Shown in pieces: positions 25,114 to 33,002 of a DNA stretch of 50,620 nucleotides (positions are counted from its first letter, which is position 1; each line of letters begins with the position of its first letter). This stretch comes from an uncultured Lachnospiraceae bacterium (GTDB taxonomy: Bacteria; Bacillota; Clostridia; Lachnospirales; Lachnospiraceae): the NCBI GenBank assembly GCA_947245585.1, contig CAMXPV010000030.1:1-50620 (forward strand). Reading direction: 5' to 3'. Under the pieces are notes generated by a model. The model made no database searches. It saw only the letters and a list, made by a program, of their open reading frames with translations, and was not told the origin of the DNA. The position numbers and the translations under genes are program-made.

Positions 25114-27571
25114 TATTTTTCCACCTTACATTTAAAATCATGTCCACAAAATCCTTCAGGGAAATTCCGCCCTCTTTTATTTCCTTCTTAGATTGATCCG
25201 TTAACAGCGCGTGGACTATCTTCTCTTTATCCTTTTCCCATGCTAAATACATAAATTTATCTGTCTTTAAATCCAGAAATATATTAGTCTGACTTTCCAG
25301 ATCTATGCAAACACCTCTTTGTTCTTTAGCAAATAAATAATTGACCGAAAAACCTTTTTTATTTTTATCTTCTTTCCACATGAGATTCGATTTATTAAAA
25401 TCACGACAATCTAGAACAACAATTGGCGCTTCTTTAAAAGGCAAAACATAAATTTTCCCATCCTGATAAAAGCTGTATCTATACACATCATCTTCCAGTA
25501 TGTCGTTATGCTTCGGATGTTTGTAAAAAAACTTTGATTGTGTTTTCTCATCCCATCTCAAATACTCTATTCCATCACCAGAAATCCAAAAATTTCTACT
25601 ATCATAAGAAATCATTTGATAACATTTTTCACTACGGTTTTCCAAATGATAACTGCTGACTTTTTCCTGTGTCATATCGTATTTTACAAGTATATTGCAG
25701 TTCGAAAGCAAAAAATATATGCAGCAATCTTTCTCTACCGAGTCCAGTTCAATCCTTCTTTCTGTTATGTCTGCCGGAAACATTTGATATATATCCAATA
25801 CCTGCTCACATTGATTTGTTTCCATATCCAATCGAACGACACCGGGATAACGATATCCTACCAAATATAAGAAATGCTTTTCTTTGTACGCCTTAGAAAA
25901 ATTTCCCCAATTAGATTTACGATGTTTAGAATCCGGTATGGGTATTTGCTCAAAAAAATTTTTATTCAGGTCATATACTACGATTTTTGTATCGTGCATA
26001 GGAATTAAGAAAAGCTTGTTCTTATATCGTTTAATATCAGCATACAACGCAGATTGCCCCGTATTGGTCTTTGGGATAAGCAATGCCCACTCAGTTTTAT
26101 TCTCTTCTTTTAAGTACTTAACCAAAACATTCAAATTGTGAGGAACAAAATAAACCGCATTCTCATCCATAACCAAACTGTTTAGCAAATAGTGCATATT
26201 ATCTTTCTGTATATCAATATCTGCATCCTGCACCATCACCGGCATCCCCTTCTCCCGGCAGAGCTGCACCACAGAACTGGGATCCCCATAATACGCGTCG
26301 CTTATCACCACAGCCCGATCCAGCTCCGCGCTGTCATCATAGATTCCCCAACCTTCCTCGATATATCTGTCCCGGATCTTTTGATACGCCTCCCAAAGCT
26401 GTGGCCTCATACTCTCAATCGTCGCCTGAATCAGCGGATGGGGTCGCCAAAGTAACGCCACCTCGTCCCTGTTTTCTTTGAATATCTCAAACACCGACTC
26501 CATTTTTCGAAGCATCTTCTCGTCGTGGTGCAAGAGCGCGCTCACACTCGTATTGTAAAAAACGATCTTCTTAAAACTCCCGTCCGGCTTCTCAATGATT
26601 CTCAGCCACTCTTTCGGAATCTCCAAGTCTTCTTTCTTTGTATTCTGTACTTTTTCAAGCTTCGGCGATCCCGTCCCGAGGAACTTCTTTTCCAGAAACT
26701 TCCTGTCCACATGCTCACCGTCAAGGCCCATCTCCTTTGCAGCTTTCATATATTCATTGATATAGATCTGCCGCATGTTTTCTGACTGGACGATGACCTG
26801 ATCGGCATAGATTGTCCCCGGCGTAAAGCAGAAGTGCTTCATACCGTCAATAGCCGCCTGATCATCCGGCTCGATCTCACCCAAAATGAAGTAGGGAATG
26901 TATACTAATTTATCCGTATAGTTTCTCAAATTTTTGGAATAAAAATAGGGGTGCACACTGGTCACGTGATTGCACTCATCATAAGGATTATGAATGTAAA
27001 TAACATCGGGATGCTGCGTTTCCAGATCATATTCGTCATAACGGGTAATTGGCACATCTTTCGGGTACAAATCCTCCTCATAGTGTTCCTCCTTAAAGCT
27101 CCCGTCAGGGTTTTTATCAAAGTAGGGAATCGGGATCACATAAGCATCGCAGTCCGGATCGGCATCCACCGCTTTCCATACGCTCTCCAGGGAATCCCAC
27201 ATAGATGCCTTATAGGGAAGAAAGACGACTTCCTTTTTATCTTCTGGAAGGTCGTACTTAATTCCATTTTGTAAACCAGTTAACTGCTTCTGAATCTTTT
27301 TTGCTACTTTCCGACATCTATTTTCATCAGACATACTCTCGCTCATCTGATAAATATTCTCACAGTAATCCTCAAGCATATGTACCAGTTGTGCATACTT
27401 ATCACCTAGAGTATCTATGTAAGTGCCCATTGCAATCGCGGACTCCTGACATTGTACAAGAGCCTCCCCCGCCCCCTGTGGATTGGACGTGATAATTTTT
27501 ACGATGGCATCATTGGCACGAAATAGCATGTCTACTGTCTTTAGCATGTCTTTCTTTTTATACCTCTCCAC
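25061..27571 (-). CDS. CDP-glycerol-transferase-like protein fused to a predicted beta-propeller domain
   Basis: 836 residues, first gene of the glycan locus, from a GTG (AGGGCGG upstream). The N-terminal ~480 residues resemble CDP-glycerol glycerophosphotransferase-like GT-B proteins of Lachnospiraceae: EVVFLPYKASMWDSLESVW, PIPYFDKNPDG, DVIYIHNPYDECN, LWRPHPL, and VISDAYYGDPSSVVQLCREKG (donor-site loop). The C-terminal ~350 residues contain repeated strand-rich units (KLFLIPMHDTKIVVYDL, HFLYLVGYRYPGVVRLDM, KIYVLPFKEAPIVVLDC) that look like beta-propeller blades, possibly for glycan binding. Base composition changes sharply at about 26,200, near the domain border: GC-rich for the transferase half, AT-rich for the propeller half. 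Confidence 0.7.
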   Translation of the reverse strand: MERYKKKDMLKTVDMLFRANDAIVKIITSNPQGAGEALVQCQESAIAMGTYIDTLGDKYAQLVHMLEDYCENIYQMSESMSDENRCRKVAKKIQKQLTGLQNGIKYDLPEDKKEVVFLPYKASMWDSLESVWKAVDADPDCDAYVIPIPYFDKNPDGSFKEEHYEEDLYPKDVPITRYDEYDLETQHPDVIYIHNPYDECNHVTSVHPYFYSKNLRNYTDKLVYIPYFILGEIEPDDQAAIDGMKHFCFTPGTIYADQVIVQSENMRQIYINEYMKAAKEMGLDGEHVDRKFLEKKFLGTGSPKLEKVQNTKKEDLEIPKEWLRIIEKPDGSFKKIVFYNTSVSALLHHDEKMLRKMESVFEIFKENRDEVALLWRPHPLIQATIESMRPQLWEAYQKIRDRYIEEGWGIYDDSAELDRAVVISDAYYGDPSSVVQLCREKGMPVMVQDADIDIQKDNMHYLLNSLVMDENAVYFVPHNLNVLVKYLKEENKTEWALLIPKTNTGQSALYADIKRYKNKLFLIPMHDTKIVVYDLNKNFFEQIPIPDSKHRKSNWGNFSKAYKEKHFLYLVGYRYPGVVRLDMETNQCEQVLDIYQMFPADITERRIELDSVEKDCCIYFLLSNCNILVKYDMTQEKVSSYHLENRSEKCYQMISYDSRNFWISGDGIEYLRWDEKTQSKFFYKHPKHNDILEDDVYRYSFYQDGKIYVLPFKEAPIVVLDCRDFNKSNLMWKEDKNKKGFSVNYLFAKEQRGVCIDLESQTNIFLDLKTDKFMYLAWEKDKEKIVHALLTDQSKKEIKEGGISLKDFVDMILNVRWKNNADKCNLLVGSDGKKIS

Positions 27572-27614
27572 CGTTTATCACCGCCCTTTCCCTCATAAAA
27601 TTTTCTCTATACGC

Positions 27615-27666
27615 AAAAAGAGATCTGACATAAAGCAATTTCATACCTTACATCAGATCTCTTATT
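27615..27666 (-). terminator. Rho-independent terminator downstream of the Rpn-family gene
   Basis: On the minus strand AAGAGATCTGA pairs with TCAGATCTCTT across a 25-nt partly paired loop and is followed by TTTTTGCG. It separates the Rpn gene (stop at 27702) from the glycan locus (start at 27571). Only about 40 bp remain for a glycan promoter; a TATAGA at about 27606-27611 is the best -10 candidate, without a convincing -35. Confidence 0.75.
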
Positions 27667-27701
27667 AGCCTGTCATTCTATTTCTTATTATAAATGCTTA
27701 C

Positions 27702-28664
27702 TTACTCATCTTCCAACCCAAACTCAATAAATAACTGCGTCTGGAGCGTCTGATCCTCCAGAGATTTTAAAAAATCTTCACTCCTCCCGGCTGCTGTAAG
27801 AAGGATACCTAATCTGTTTACTTTGGCGCTGCCTTCTTTTCTGCCTTCTTTTCTACCTTCTTCTAACAAATAGTCTAATGCCGCATCCATATCTACACCT
27901 CCTGACATTCCCTTTTCTGCTATGCTGTCCATATATTCTATATATCTTTTGTCGTTTTTGATTGCACTTACAGCATACCATGTTTCGCGATGCATGGCAA
28001 CTACGCCCTTCGCTCCCTTCCTGTCGATCCGTTCCCTCAAAAGAAGCAGAAATGCTTTCAGATCTCCCGAAAAGCGTTCTACCTCTTCCTCCTTCATGTG
28101 TCTCGCATCAATCAGGTTCATTCGGTAATCTGGCATAGTTTTCCTTGCCCATGCCTTCTTTTCCTCCGGAATATCCAACATATCATAGACACTGAGCGGG
28201 CCGTCCCACGGTTCTTTTCCCACATAAAAGACAAGCGTCACTGTCGGTATGATCTTCGTCCCTTTCGGCACACCGTCCGAATACTTTTTAATGGTCTGAT
28301 TTTCCTTCGCATCTTCGGAAATCTGCCTGCATTGATAAGAATAGGACAATGCATCCAGTTCCATACACCGGACAGGCATATAATAGTTTACCCCAGTCTG
28401 CTCTTCCACACCCATAATAATCTGAAACGCCATCTTCTTATCAAACAGCATGGTAATTCTCTGTGTATCCCGAAGCCTCTCCAGATTTTTAAGCTGCCCA
28501 TCCGCAAGCTTTATTGTTTCCTGATTTACCGTATCCAACTCCTGCAGTTTATCTGGGTCTATCTTGACTTCCCCGTGGTATACCCCTTCGCTGAACAGCT
28601 GTGCAAACACAGACCGAAGCTTGATAAAATTTTTCACACTGATGTCGGCATCTCCCATGGACAT
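27702..28664 (-). CDS. Rpn-family recombination-promoting nuclease/putative transposase
   Basis: 320 residues, complete, with AAAGGAG four bases before the ATG. Family features are the long middle part with MPVRCMELDALSY, the conserved VPKGTKIIPTVTLVFYVGKEPWDGP segment cut by family-specific spacing, MPDYRMNLID, and the C-terminal EEGRKEGRKEG repeat found in many members. The N-terminus is shorter than in the copy at 1-760: the first ~40 residues carry no clear D...ExQ pair, so nuclease activity is uncertain and it may belong to a divergent subgroup. The promoter at 28691-28720 and the terminator at 27615-27666 make it a single-gene unit. Confidence 0.75.
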   Translation of the reverse strand: MSMGDADISVKNFIKLRSVFAQLFSEGVYHGEVKIDPDKLQELDTVNQETIKLADGQLKNLERLRDTQRITMLFDKKMAFQIIMGVEEQTGVNYYMPVRCMELDALSYSYQCRQISEDAKENQTIKKYSDGVPKGTKIIPTVTLVFYVGKEPWDGPLSVYDMLDIPEEKKAWARKTMPDYRMNLIDARHMKEEEVERFSGDLKAFLLLLRERIDRKGAKGVVAMHRETWYAVSAIKNDKRYIEYMDSIAEKGMSGGVDMDAALDYLLEEGRKEGRKEGSAKVNRLGILLTAAGRSEDFLKSLEDQTLQTQLFIEFGLEDE

Positions 28665-28690
28665 TTTTCTCCTTTCGTATATTTACATTC

Positions 28691-28720
28691 ATTATATCAT
28701 ATATTGAATAATGGTGTAAA
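28691..28720 (-). promoter_or_regulatory. Promoter of the Rpn-family gene
   Basis: On the minus strand, TTTACA (28720-28715), an 18-bp spacer and TATAAT (28696-28691). The start codon at 28664 lies about 20 bp downstream of the expected transcription start. Confidence 0.65.
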
Positions 28721-28807
28721 TACAAAATCGTCAAAATGTACATGTAATCTGATATAAAATATGAAATTATCAAAGTGCGCATCTCTTTGCCTTTTCTTTA
28801 AAAATCA

Positions 28808-28943
28808 TAAGGCACCTTAGCCATCCTTCCGGACGGTGTGAAATCAAGTCTTTTGATTTCGTCATACAAAACCAAAAGCCCCGCTTCCACTTCGCACCCT
28901 GCTACTTCTCAGAGCGTCTTTCCACAGTGAAAAGGCCTCTGAG
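28808..28943 (-). ncRNA. Candidate structured RNA / element end downstream of the TnpB-like gene
   Basis: The 340-bp gap after the TnpB-like gene (28785-29126) has no ORF with coding character but several strong stems on the minus strand: CTCAGAG/CTCTGAG (28937-28943 with 28908-28914) enclosing an inner hairpin CTTTTC/GGAAAG; an 8-bp stem GAAATCAA/TTGATTTC (28840-28860); CCGTCC-GGAA-GGATGG with a GNRA tetraloop (28821-28836); and TAAGG..CCTTA (28808-28819) followed by TTTTT. Family knowledge: TnpB genes are followed by their guide (omega) RNA and by imperfect palindromes of the element's right end. I infer one of these two; expression is unproven. Confidence 0.35.
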
Positions 28944-29126
28944 TTCACAGAGATGCCGGCGTACCTAATTCCATACCGGATGCAGTGCACCACGGATCTG
29001 TATTCTAACGCCGTTTTTGTTCTTTTCTATCAAAAGACTCTACCTCCGCAGTCTGCTGTCGCAGTAAAACCCATTTTTAGATAGGCTCATCTGCCAGGCA
29101 TCGTCATATGACCGTTTTAACATTTT

Positions 29127-30521
29127 TTACACAAAAGACTCTTCTATCGGGAATACCTTATTCAACTGCCTGCCGGTTTTCCCCCTGTTCAGCGCATTTT
29201 TTGCCGCATTTATCTTTCTGTCTTCCTCATACCCGCAATTTTCACACCTAAAATTTTCATATCTGTTTTGGCGCTGTCTTTCGCATAATGTGCCACACTG
29301 ACTGCACTCTGCGCTCAATCCTTTTCCGAACACTTCTATAATTTCAATCGCATTTTTCCTGCATTTCCACTGTAGTCTTTCTATTACATATCCCTTTTTC
29401 CAAACTCTCATCAGGTACTGTCCTGCATCCACCCCGCCTCCGGGATTCTGCGGCAGCTTCGCCATATAGATCCGCACTGGCTTCTCCTGTGTAAAAAGTC
29501 TGTTGATCTCCCTATTAATGTAATTTTTGAGTGTGGCTTCCATTTTTTCTCTGCGGACTACATATTTTTTCCGCGGAGGAACACTGCCTCCCATTCCATA
29601 ATCGTGGTGCTCGGTGACGGCACAACCATAAAGTTCTTTTTGCATTCTTCCAAACTCGCTGCCGTAGACATGTCCGGTATTCGTGGTAATCATCTCCCAC
29701 AGCCCAAGAGAAATCCCGATCTCATTTGTGTAGTCCTTGTGCTCCCTGATATCTGTAAACAGCGAAGCGACAATCTCAATGCTGTTTTTGTCCGGTTTCA
29801 ATTTGATATCAAGCACACCGCTATATTGATTCGTGTCGGTAAGTGGTACAAATATCCGTTTCCTTCGCTCCTTTGTTGTCAGGAATATCCCATAACAATC
29901 CTGGCCTTCACTGTTTTTTGATTTGCCGTACCGATACCCCTTCTCCCACACGGAAAAATAGAGATATTTTTGCGTATGCATCTTTCGGAGTTTTTTTCTG
30001 ACTTGTCTGCATAGGTATCTATTCAGGTTTTCTATGCGTTGGCTGTGATCACCTTGTAAATCCGAAACAATGCTCTCGTACTTTGGCAACATCTCTCCTG
30101 GAATCTGAACCGGCTTCCCGTTCAGGATATTTTCAAAGCACCCATTTACTTTTACTGCAAACCGCAAATAATGCTTATCCTCCGAAGTCAATCTCTCATT
30201 TTCATTAATGGCCGTATAAATATTTCTTTTTACATGCGCCCACTGCGTCTTTATTTCTCTCAATGCATTAAAAACTGCCGGATAAAAATATACGGACGGG
30301 AGATTGAGTTTTTCCCGAAGCCCGCTTGCCGTCATTTCATTCTGCACCGTATATCCGGGATAAATTTTTCCAAGGCTTTTAATACCGCCGTATTTTTGAT
30401 AAACGTAATTTTGCACATCCATGCAGCCCCGAGCGATATCCAATAGCCGTTCCATATCCTCCCGTTCTATCTTTTCGTCGCTGTACTGGTGTATGGCTTT
30501 ACAAATTTTTTCCTTTTTCAT
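29127..30521 (-). CDS. TnpB-like (IS200/IS605 OrfB) protein with all three RuvC catalytic residues replaced
   Basis: 464 residues from the ATG at 30521 (a TTG at 30530 is an alternative). The C-terminal half matches TnpB: RuvC-I region EIGISLGLWEMITTNTG, RuvC-II region VRIYMAKLPQ, the WKKGYVIERLQWK helix, a zinc ribbon with Cys406, Cys409, Cys426 and Cys429, and DRKINAAKNAL. In active TnpB these read GIDLG, IxxED and DRDxNAA. Here the catalytic Asp is Ser271, the Glu is Ala354 and the last Asp is Lys436; I confirmed the codons TCT, GCC and AAG on the reverse strand. The reading frame is long, intact and keeps the zinc ribbon, which argues against simple decay. No TnpA is encoded nearby. It may be a nuclease-dead, RNA-guided DNA-binding protein. 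Confidence 0.8.
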   Translation of the reverse strand: MKKEKICKAIHQYSDEKIEREDMERLLDIARGCMDVQNYVYQKYGGIKSLGKIYPGYTVQNEMTASGLREKLNLPSVYFYPAVFNALREIKTQWAHVKRNIYTAINENERLTSEDKHYLRFAVKVNGCFENILNGKPVQIPGEMLPKYESIVSDLQGDHSQRIENLNRYLCRQVRKKLRKMHTQKYLYFSVWEKGYRYGKSKNSEGQDCYGIFLTTKERRKRIFVPLTDTNQYSGVLDIKLKPDKNSIEIVASLFTDIREHKDYTNEIGISLGLWEMITTNTGHVYGSEFGRMQKELYGCAVTEHHDYGMGGSVPPRKKYVVRREKMEATLKNYINREINRLFTQEKPVRIYMAKLPQNPGGGVDAGQYLMRVWKKGYVIERLQWKCRKNAIEIIEVFGKGLSAECSQCGTLCERQRQNRYENFRCENCGYEEDRKINAAKNALNRGKTGRQLNKVFPIEESFV

Positions 30522-30561
30522 TACGTCCAAAATACCGTGTATACTTCCAAATATTTTTCGC

Positions 30562-30587
30562 AGAATATCAACATCTGCGAAATTTTT
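30562..30587. repeat. 26-bp inverted repeat, copy 1, forming a hairpin upstream of the TnpB-like gene
   Basis: An exact 26-bp match in inverted orientation to 30898-30923. With its left neighbour it forms a 9-bp stem (TTTCGCAGA/TCTGCGAAA) with a 9-nt loop. It lies 41 bp upstream of the TnpB-like start. It could be the left-end palindrome of an IS200/IS605-type element or a duplicated terminator. Confidence 0.7.
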
Positions 30588-30815
30588 TTATTGATTGCAA
30601 AAAACTATCTAAACGCCATTATAGCGGCATTTTCGGGATTTGTCAATCCGCGCGGGTTTGCCATTTTTTGACCATTTTATCATGTAGCGGCATGTATTTC
30701 TTATCCCTATATGTATCGGTAGTTATGGGCTTTTTGATGAGGGTTTCTGCTAAATATGGTCAAAAATGTGGTCAACGAAAAGAGGAAATATTGTGTAATA
30801 TTCAGGGCCTGCGGG

Positions 30816-30844
30816 CGGCGTACAGAAAACGCCGTCTTTTTTTA
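30816..30844 (+). terminator. Terminator-like hairpin on the plus strand, without an assigned gene
   Basis: CGGCGT-acagaaa-ACGCCG followed by TCTTTTTTT (30816-30843) is a typical rho-independent terminator. No credible plus-strand gene precedes it: the gap 30522-30964 holds only this hairpin, the two inverted-repeat copies and short spurious frames. It may be left from a lost plus-strand gene. Confidence 0.55.
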
Positions 30845-30895
30845 TGGTTTAAAATATGGACAGCTTTTGGGAAGGTGCTGAATTTGGGCATAAAA

Positions 30896-30935
30896 GGAAA
30901 AATTTCGCAGATGTTGATATTCTCGGAAATTTTTT
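30896..30935 (-). terminator. Terminator of the fab unit, containing copy 2 of the 26-bp repeat
   Basis: On the minus strand AAAAATTTC..AGA pairs with TCT..GAAATTTTT and is followed by CCTTTTA. It lies about 30 bp downstream of the fabH stop. Positions 30898-30923 are the inverted copy of the repeat at 30562-30587. Confidence 0.6.
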
Positions 30936-30964
30936 CTTTTTTTATATATGAAATTACCTTTCTT

Positions 30965-31930
30965 TTACCACTCTACCACCGCACTTGCCCATGTCAATCC
31001 GCCGCCAAAACCGCTGAGCGCAATCTTCATGCCGGGCTTTAGCAAACCGTTTCGATTCATCTCATCGAGCAAAATCGGCACACTGGCTGCCGAAATATTT
31101 CCACAATGATCCAGACTGATCGGAAATTTATCGTCACTCACATGCAGCCGTTTCGACACCGACTGAATGATGCGGATATTCGCCTGGTGCAGGGCAAAAT
31201 AATCAATATCCGCCGGTGTAAGGCCCGCCGCTTCGATAGTCTTTTGTAAAGATGCAGGTACTGTTGTCACTGCAAACTTGTAGACTTCCTGTCCGTCCAT
31301 ATGGACATAAGAAAGCTTTTGATCTGTCTTAATCAGGGGGTTGTTATTTGACCGCCCCGGACAGGCAAGCACATCACCCTTCGATCCGTCAGAACCCTGA
31401 TCGAATGCAAGCAGACCGCAATTTTCGTCCGCTCGAACCACCGCCGCTCCCGCGCCGTCACCAAAAAGTACGCAGGTGCTTCTGTCTTCCCAATCCACAA
31501 TCTTAGAGAGAGTCTCCGCTCCCAAAATCAGTGCTGTCCGGTAAAGTCCTGCCTGTATATAGGCATTCGCAATATTCAGAGCAAACATAAAACCGGAACA
31601 GGCCGCATTGATATCAAAGGCAACTGCTCTGTCCGCGCCTATGGCCGCCTGAACCTCGCAGGCACAGGCAGGTGTCACAAAGTCTCCTGACACCGTGCCC
31701 AAGATAATCAGGTCAATTTCCTCCGCTGTCACATTTGCATTTTCCATGGCACGTCTCGCCGCCTCAATGGACATACTAGCCGTCGTTTCCTCCACCGCAA
31801 GATGCCGTTTCTTAATGCCTGTCCTGCTGCTGATCCATTCGTCGGAAGTATCCATATATTTTGAGAGATCGTCATTTGTCACCACTGTCTTTGGAAGGCA
31901 GCTGCCTGTTCCTATAATTCTTGTTTTCAC
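30965..31930 (-). CDS. fabH: 3-oxoacyl-ACP synthase III (beta-ketoacyl-ACP synthase III)
   Basis: 321 residues from the GTG at 31930 (VKTRIIGTGSCLPKTVVTND), with GGAGG upstream and a GTGA overlap with the previous stop; a longer frame to 32101 would run through the preceding gene. Active-site Cys in DINAACSGFMFAL, His in ALHQANIRII and Asn in DHCGNISAASVP form the catalytic triad. It starts fatty-acid elongation by condensing acetyl-CoA or a branched acyl-CoA with malonyl-ACP. It is the last gene of its unit here, whereas in many Firmicutes fabH is first. Confidence 0.93.
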   Translation of the reverse strand: MKTRIIGTGSCLPKTVVTNDDLSKYMDTSDEWISSRTGIKKRHLAVEETTASMSIEAARRAMENANVTAEEIDLIILGTVSGDFVTPACACEVQAAIGADRAVAFDINAACSGFMFALNIANAYIQAGLYRTALILGAETLSKIVDWEDRSTCVLFGDGAGAAVVRADENCGLLAFDQGSDGSKGDVLACPGRSNNNPLIKTDQKLSYVHMDGQEVYKFAVTTVPASLQKTIEAAGLTPADIDYFALHQANIRIIQSVSKRLHVSDDKFPISLDHCGNISAASVPILLDEMNRNGLLKPGMKIALSGFGGGLTWASAVVEW

Positions 31931-32982
31931 GAAAACTCCTCCATGATATCTTTCACATGCTCCAAATGTGTTGCACGGTACGCATTCGCACCGCAGAACA
32001 AAAGTGCGTCGTCTATCTTTCCCTTCACCGCATTGACAAGGGCATCCGTAATACAATAGGGCGTATCCGTTCCCTTGCAGGTACTGATACAAAGATGACA
32101 TTTTTCATGAGGAATCTGTCTCTCCTTCGCCCGCTTCATAAAAGGATTTAGAATCGCCCGCCCGGGCATACCCACAGGACTCTGCACGATAACGATATCC
32201 TCTTTCTTTGCGTCGATATAGCTCTGCTTGTAAGCCGGATCTGCGTCGCACTCATAGGTGGTCACAAACCGGGTCGCCATCTGCACACCGGACGCGCCCA
32301 TTTCCAAATAGTGCTCCATGTCCTCGCGGGTATATACGCCGCCCGCCATGACAACCGGAATACTTGTCTCATGCTCCGCAGCCGTCTCATTGACCTTTTC
32401 TATGATCGCTTTCACTTCCTCGTCGTAATGAAGGCCCTCGATATCATCAAGTTGATCCCTGTGGAATCCCAGATGACCGCCCGCTAGCGGCCCCTCTATC
32501 ACCACGAGATCCGGCAGTCTGTTATACTTTTTCCACCAATACCGCATAATAACCTGAGCGGATTTCACACTGGACACAATGGGAGCCAGTTTCGTCTTCG
32601 CCGCACCCACCAGTTTCGGCAGATCCATCGGCAGCCCCGCGCCGGAGATAATCAGATCGATCCCGGCCGCCACAGCCGACTTTACATACTCCTCATATTT
32701 TCTGGTAGCCACCATAATATTGACGCCCAAAATACCGTCCCTGGCAATCTGGCGTGCTTTTTTGATCTCCGTCCCAATCGCGCGCAAATTCGCGCCGATG
32801 GGGTCCGCATCAAAGTCCGGTTCGCGGTAACCAATCTGTGCCGTGGAAATCACGCCGATACCGCCCTGTGCAGCCACAGCCCCCGCAAGGGACGAAAGGC
32901 TTATGCCGACACCCATACCGCCCTGTATGACTGGCACCTTCGCTATCAATTCACCTATTTTTAATGGTCTTACATTTCCCAT
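31927..32982 (-). CDS. Nitronate monooxygenase/FabK-like FMN protein with C-terminal Cys cluster
   Basis: 351 residues from the ATG at 32982, with AAAGG six bases upstream; a GTG at 33000 is possible. VPVIQGGMGVGISLSSLAGAV, IISGAGLPMDLP, VIEGPLAGGHLGFH, VVMAGGVYTREDM and GASGVQMATRFV are the FMN-binding TIM-barrel motifs of the 2-nitropropane dioxygenase/FabK family. It carries an extra Cys pattern near the C-terminus (C-x2-C-x3-C-x8-C, in EKCHLCISTCKG) that could bind a metal or an Fe-S cluster. Its place between fabZ and fabH suggests a role in fatty-acid synthesis, perhaps as a second reductase or a detoxifying oxidoreductase. A genuine FabK is encoded at 36754-37677. Confidence 0.8.
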   Translation of the reverse strand: MGNVRPLKIGELIAKVPVIQGGMGVGISLSSLAGAVAAQGGIGVISTAQIGYREPDFDADPIGANLRAIGTEIKKARQIARDGILGVNIMVATRKYEEYVKSAVAAGIDLIISGAGLPMDLPKLVGAAKTKLAPIVSSVKSAQVIMRYWWKKYNRLPDLVVIEGPLAGGHLGFHRDQLDDIEGLHYDEEVKAIIEKVNETAAEHETSIPVVMAGGVYTREDMEHYLEMGASGVQMATRFVTTYECDADPAYKQSYIDAKKEDIVIVQSPVGMPGRAILNPFMKRAKERQIPHEKCHLCISTCKGTDTPYCITDALVNAVKGKIDDALLFCGANAYRATHLEHVKDIMEEFS

Positions 32983-33002
32983 ATGATATGCCTTTCGCAC
33001 TT

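Noticed and set aside
27838..27870. Short tandem repeat encoding GRKEGRKEG
   Set aside because: A common C-terminal feature of Rpn-family proteins, not a separate repeat element.
27990..28757. 255-codon plus-strand frame opposite the Rpn-family gene
   Set aside because: Antisense shadow; the minus-strand gene has RBS, promoter, terminator and family motifs.
30668..31042. Plus-strand frame of 124 codons before and into fabH
   Set aside because: Overlaps the fabH 3' end on the other strand, no RBS, low-complexity hydrophobic product; probably spurious, although a plus-strand terminator lies inside it.
30965..32101. Longer fabH reading frame starting at 32101
   Set aside because: The extra N-terminus overlaps the preceding gene in another frame and lacks homology; the GTG at 31930 has a strong RBS and the conserved fabH start.
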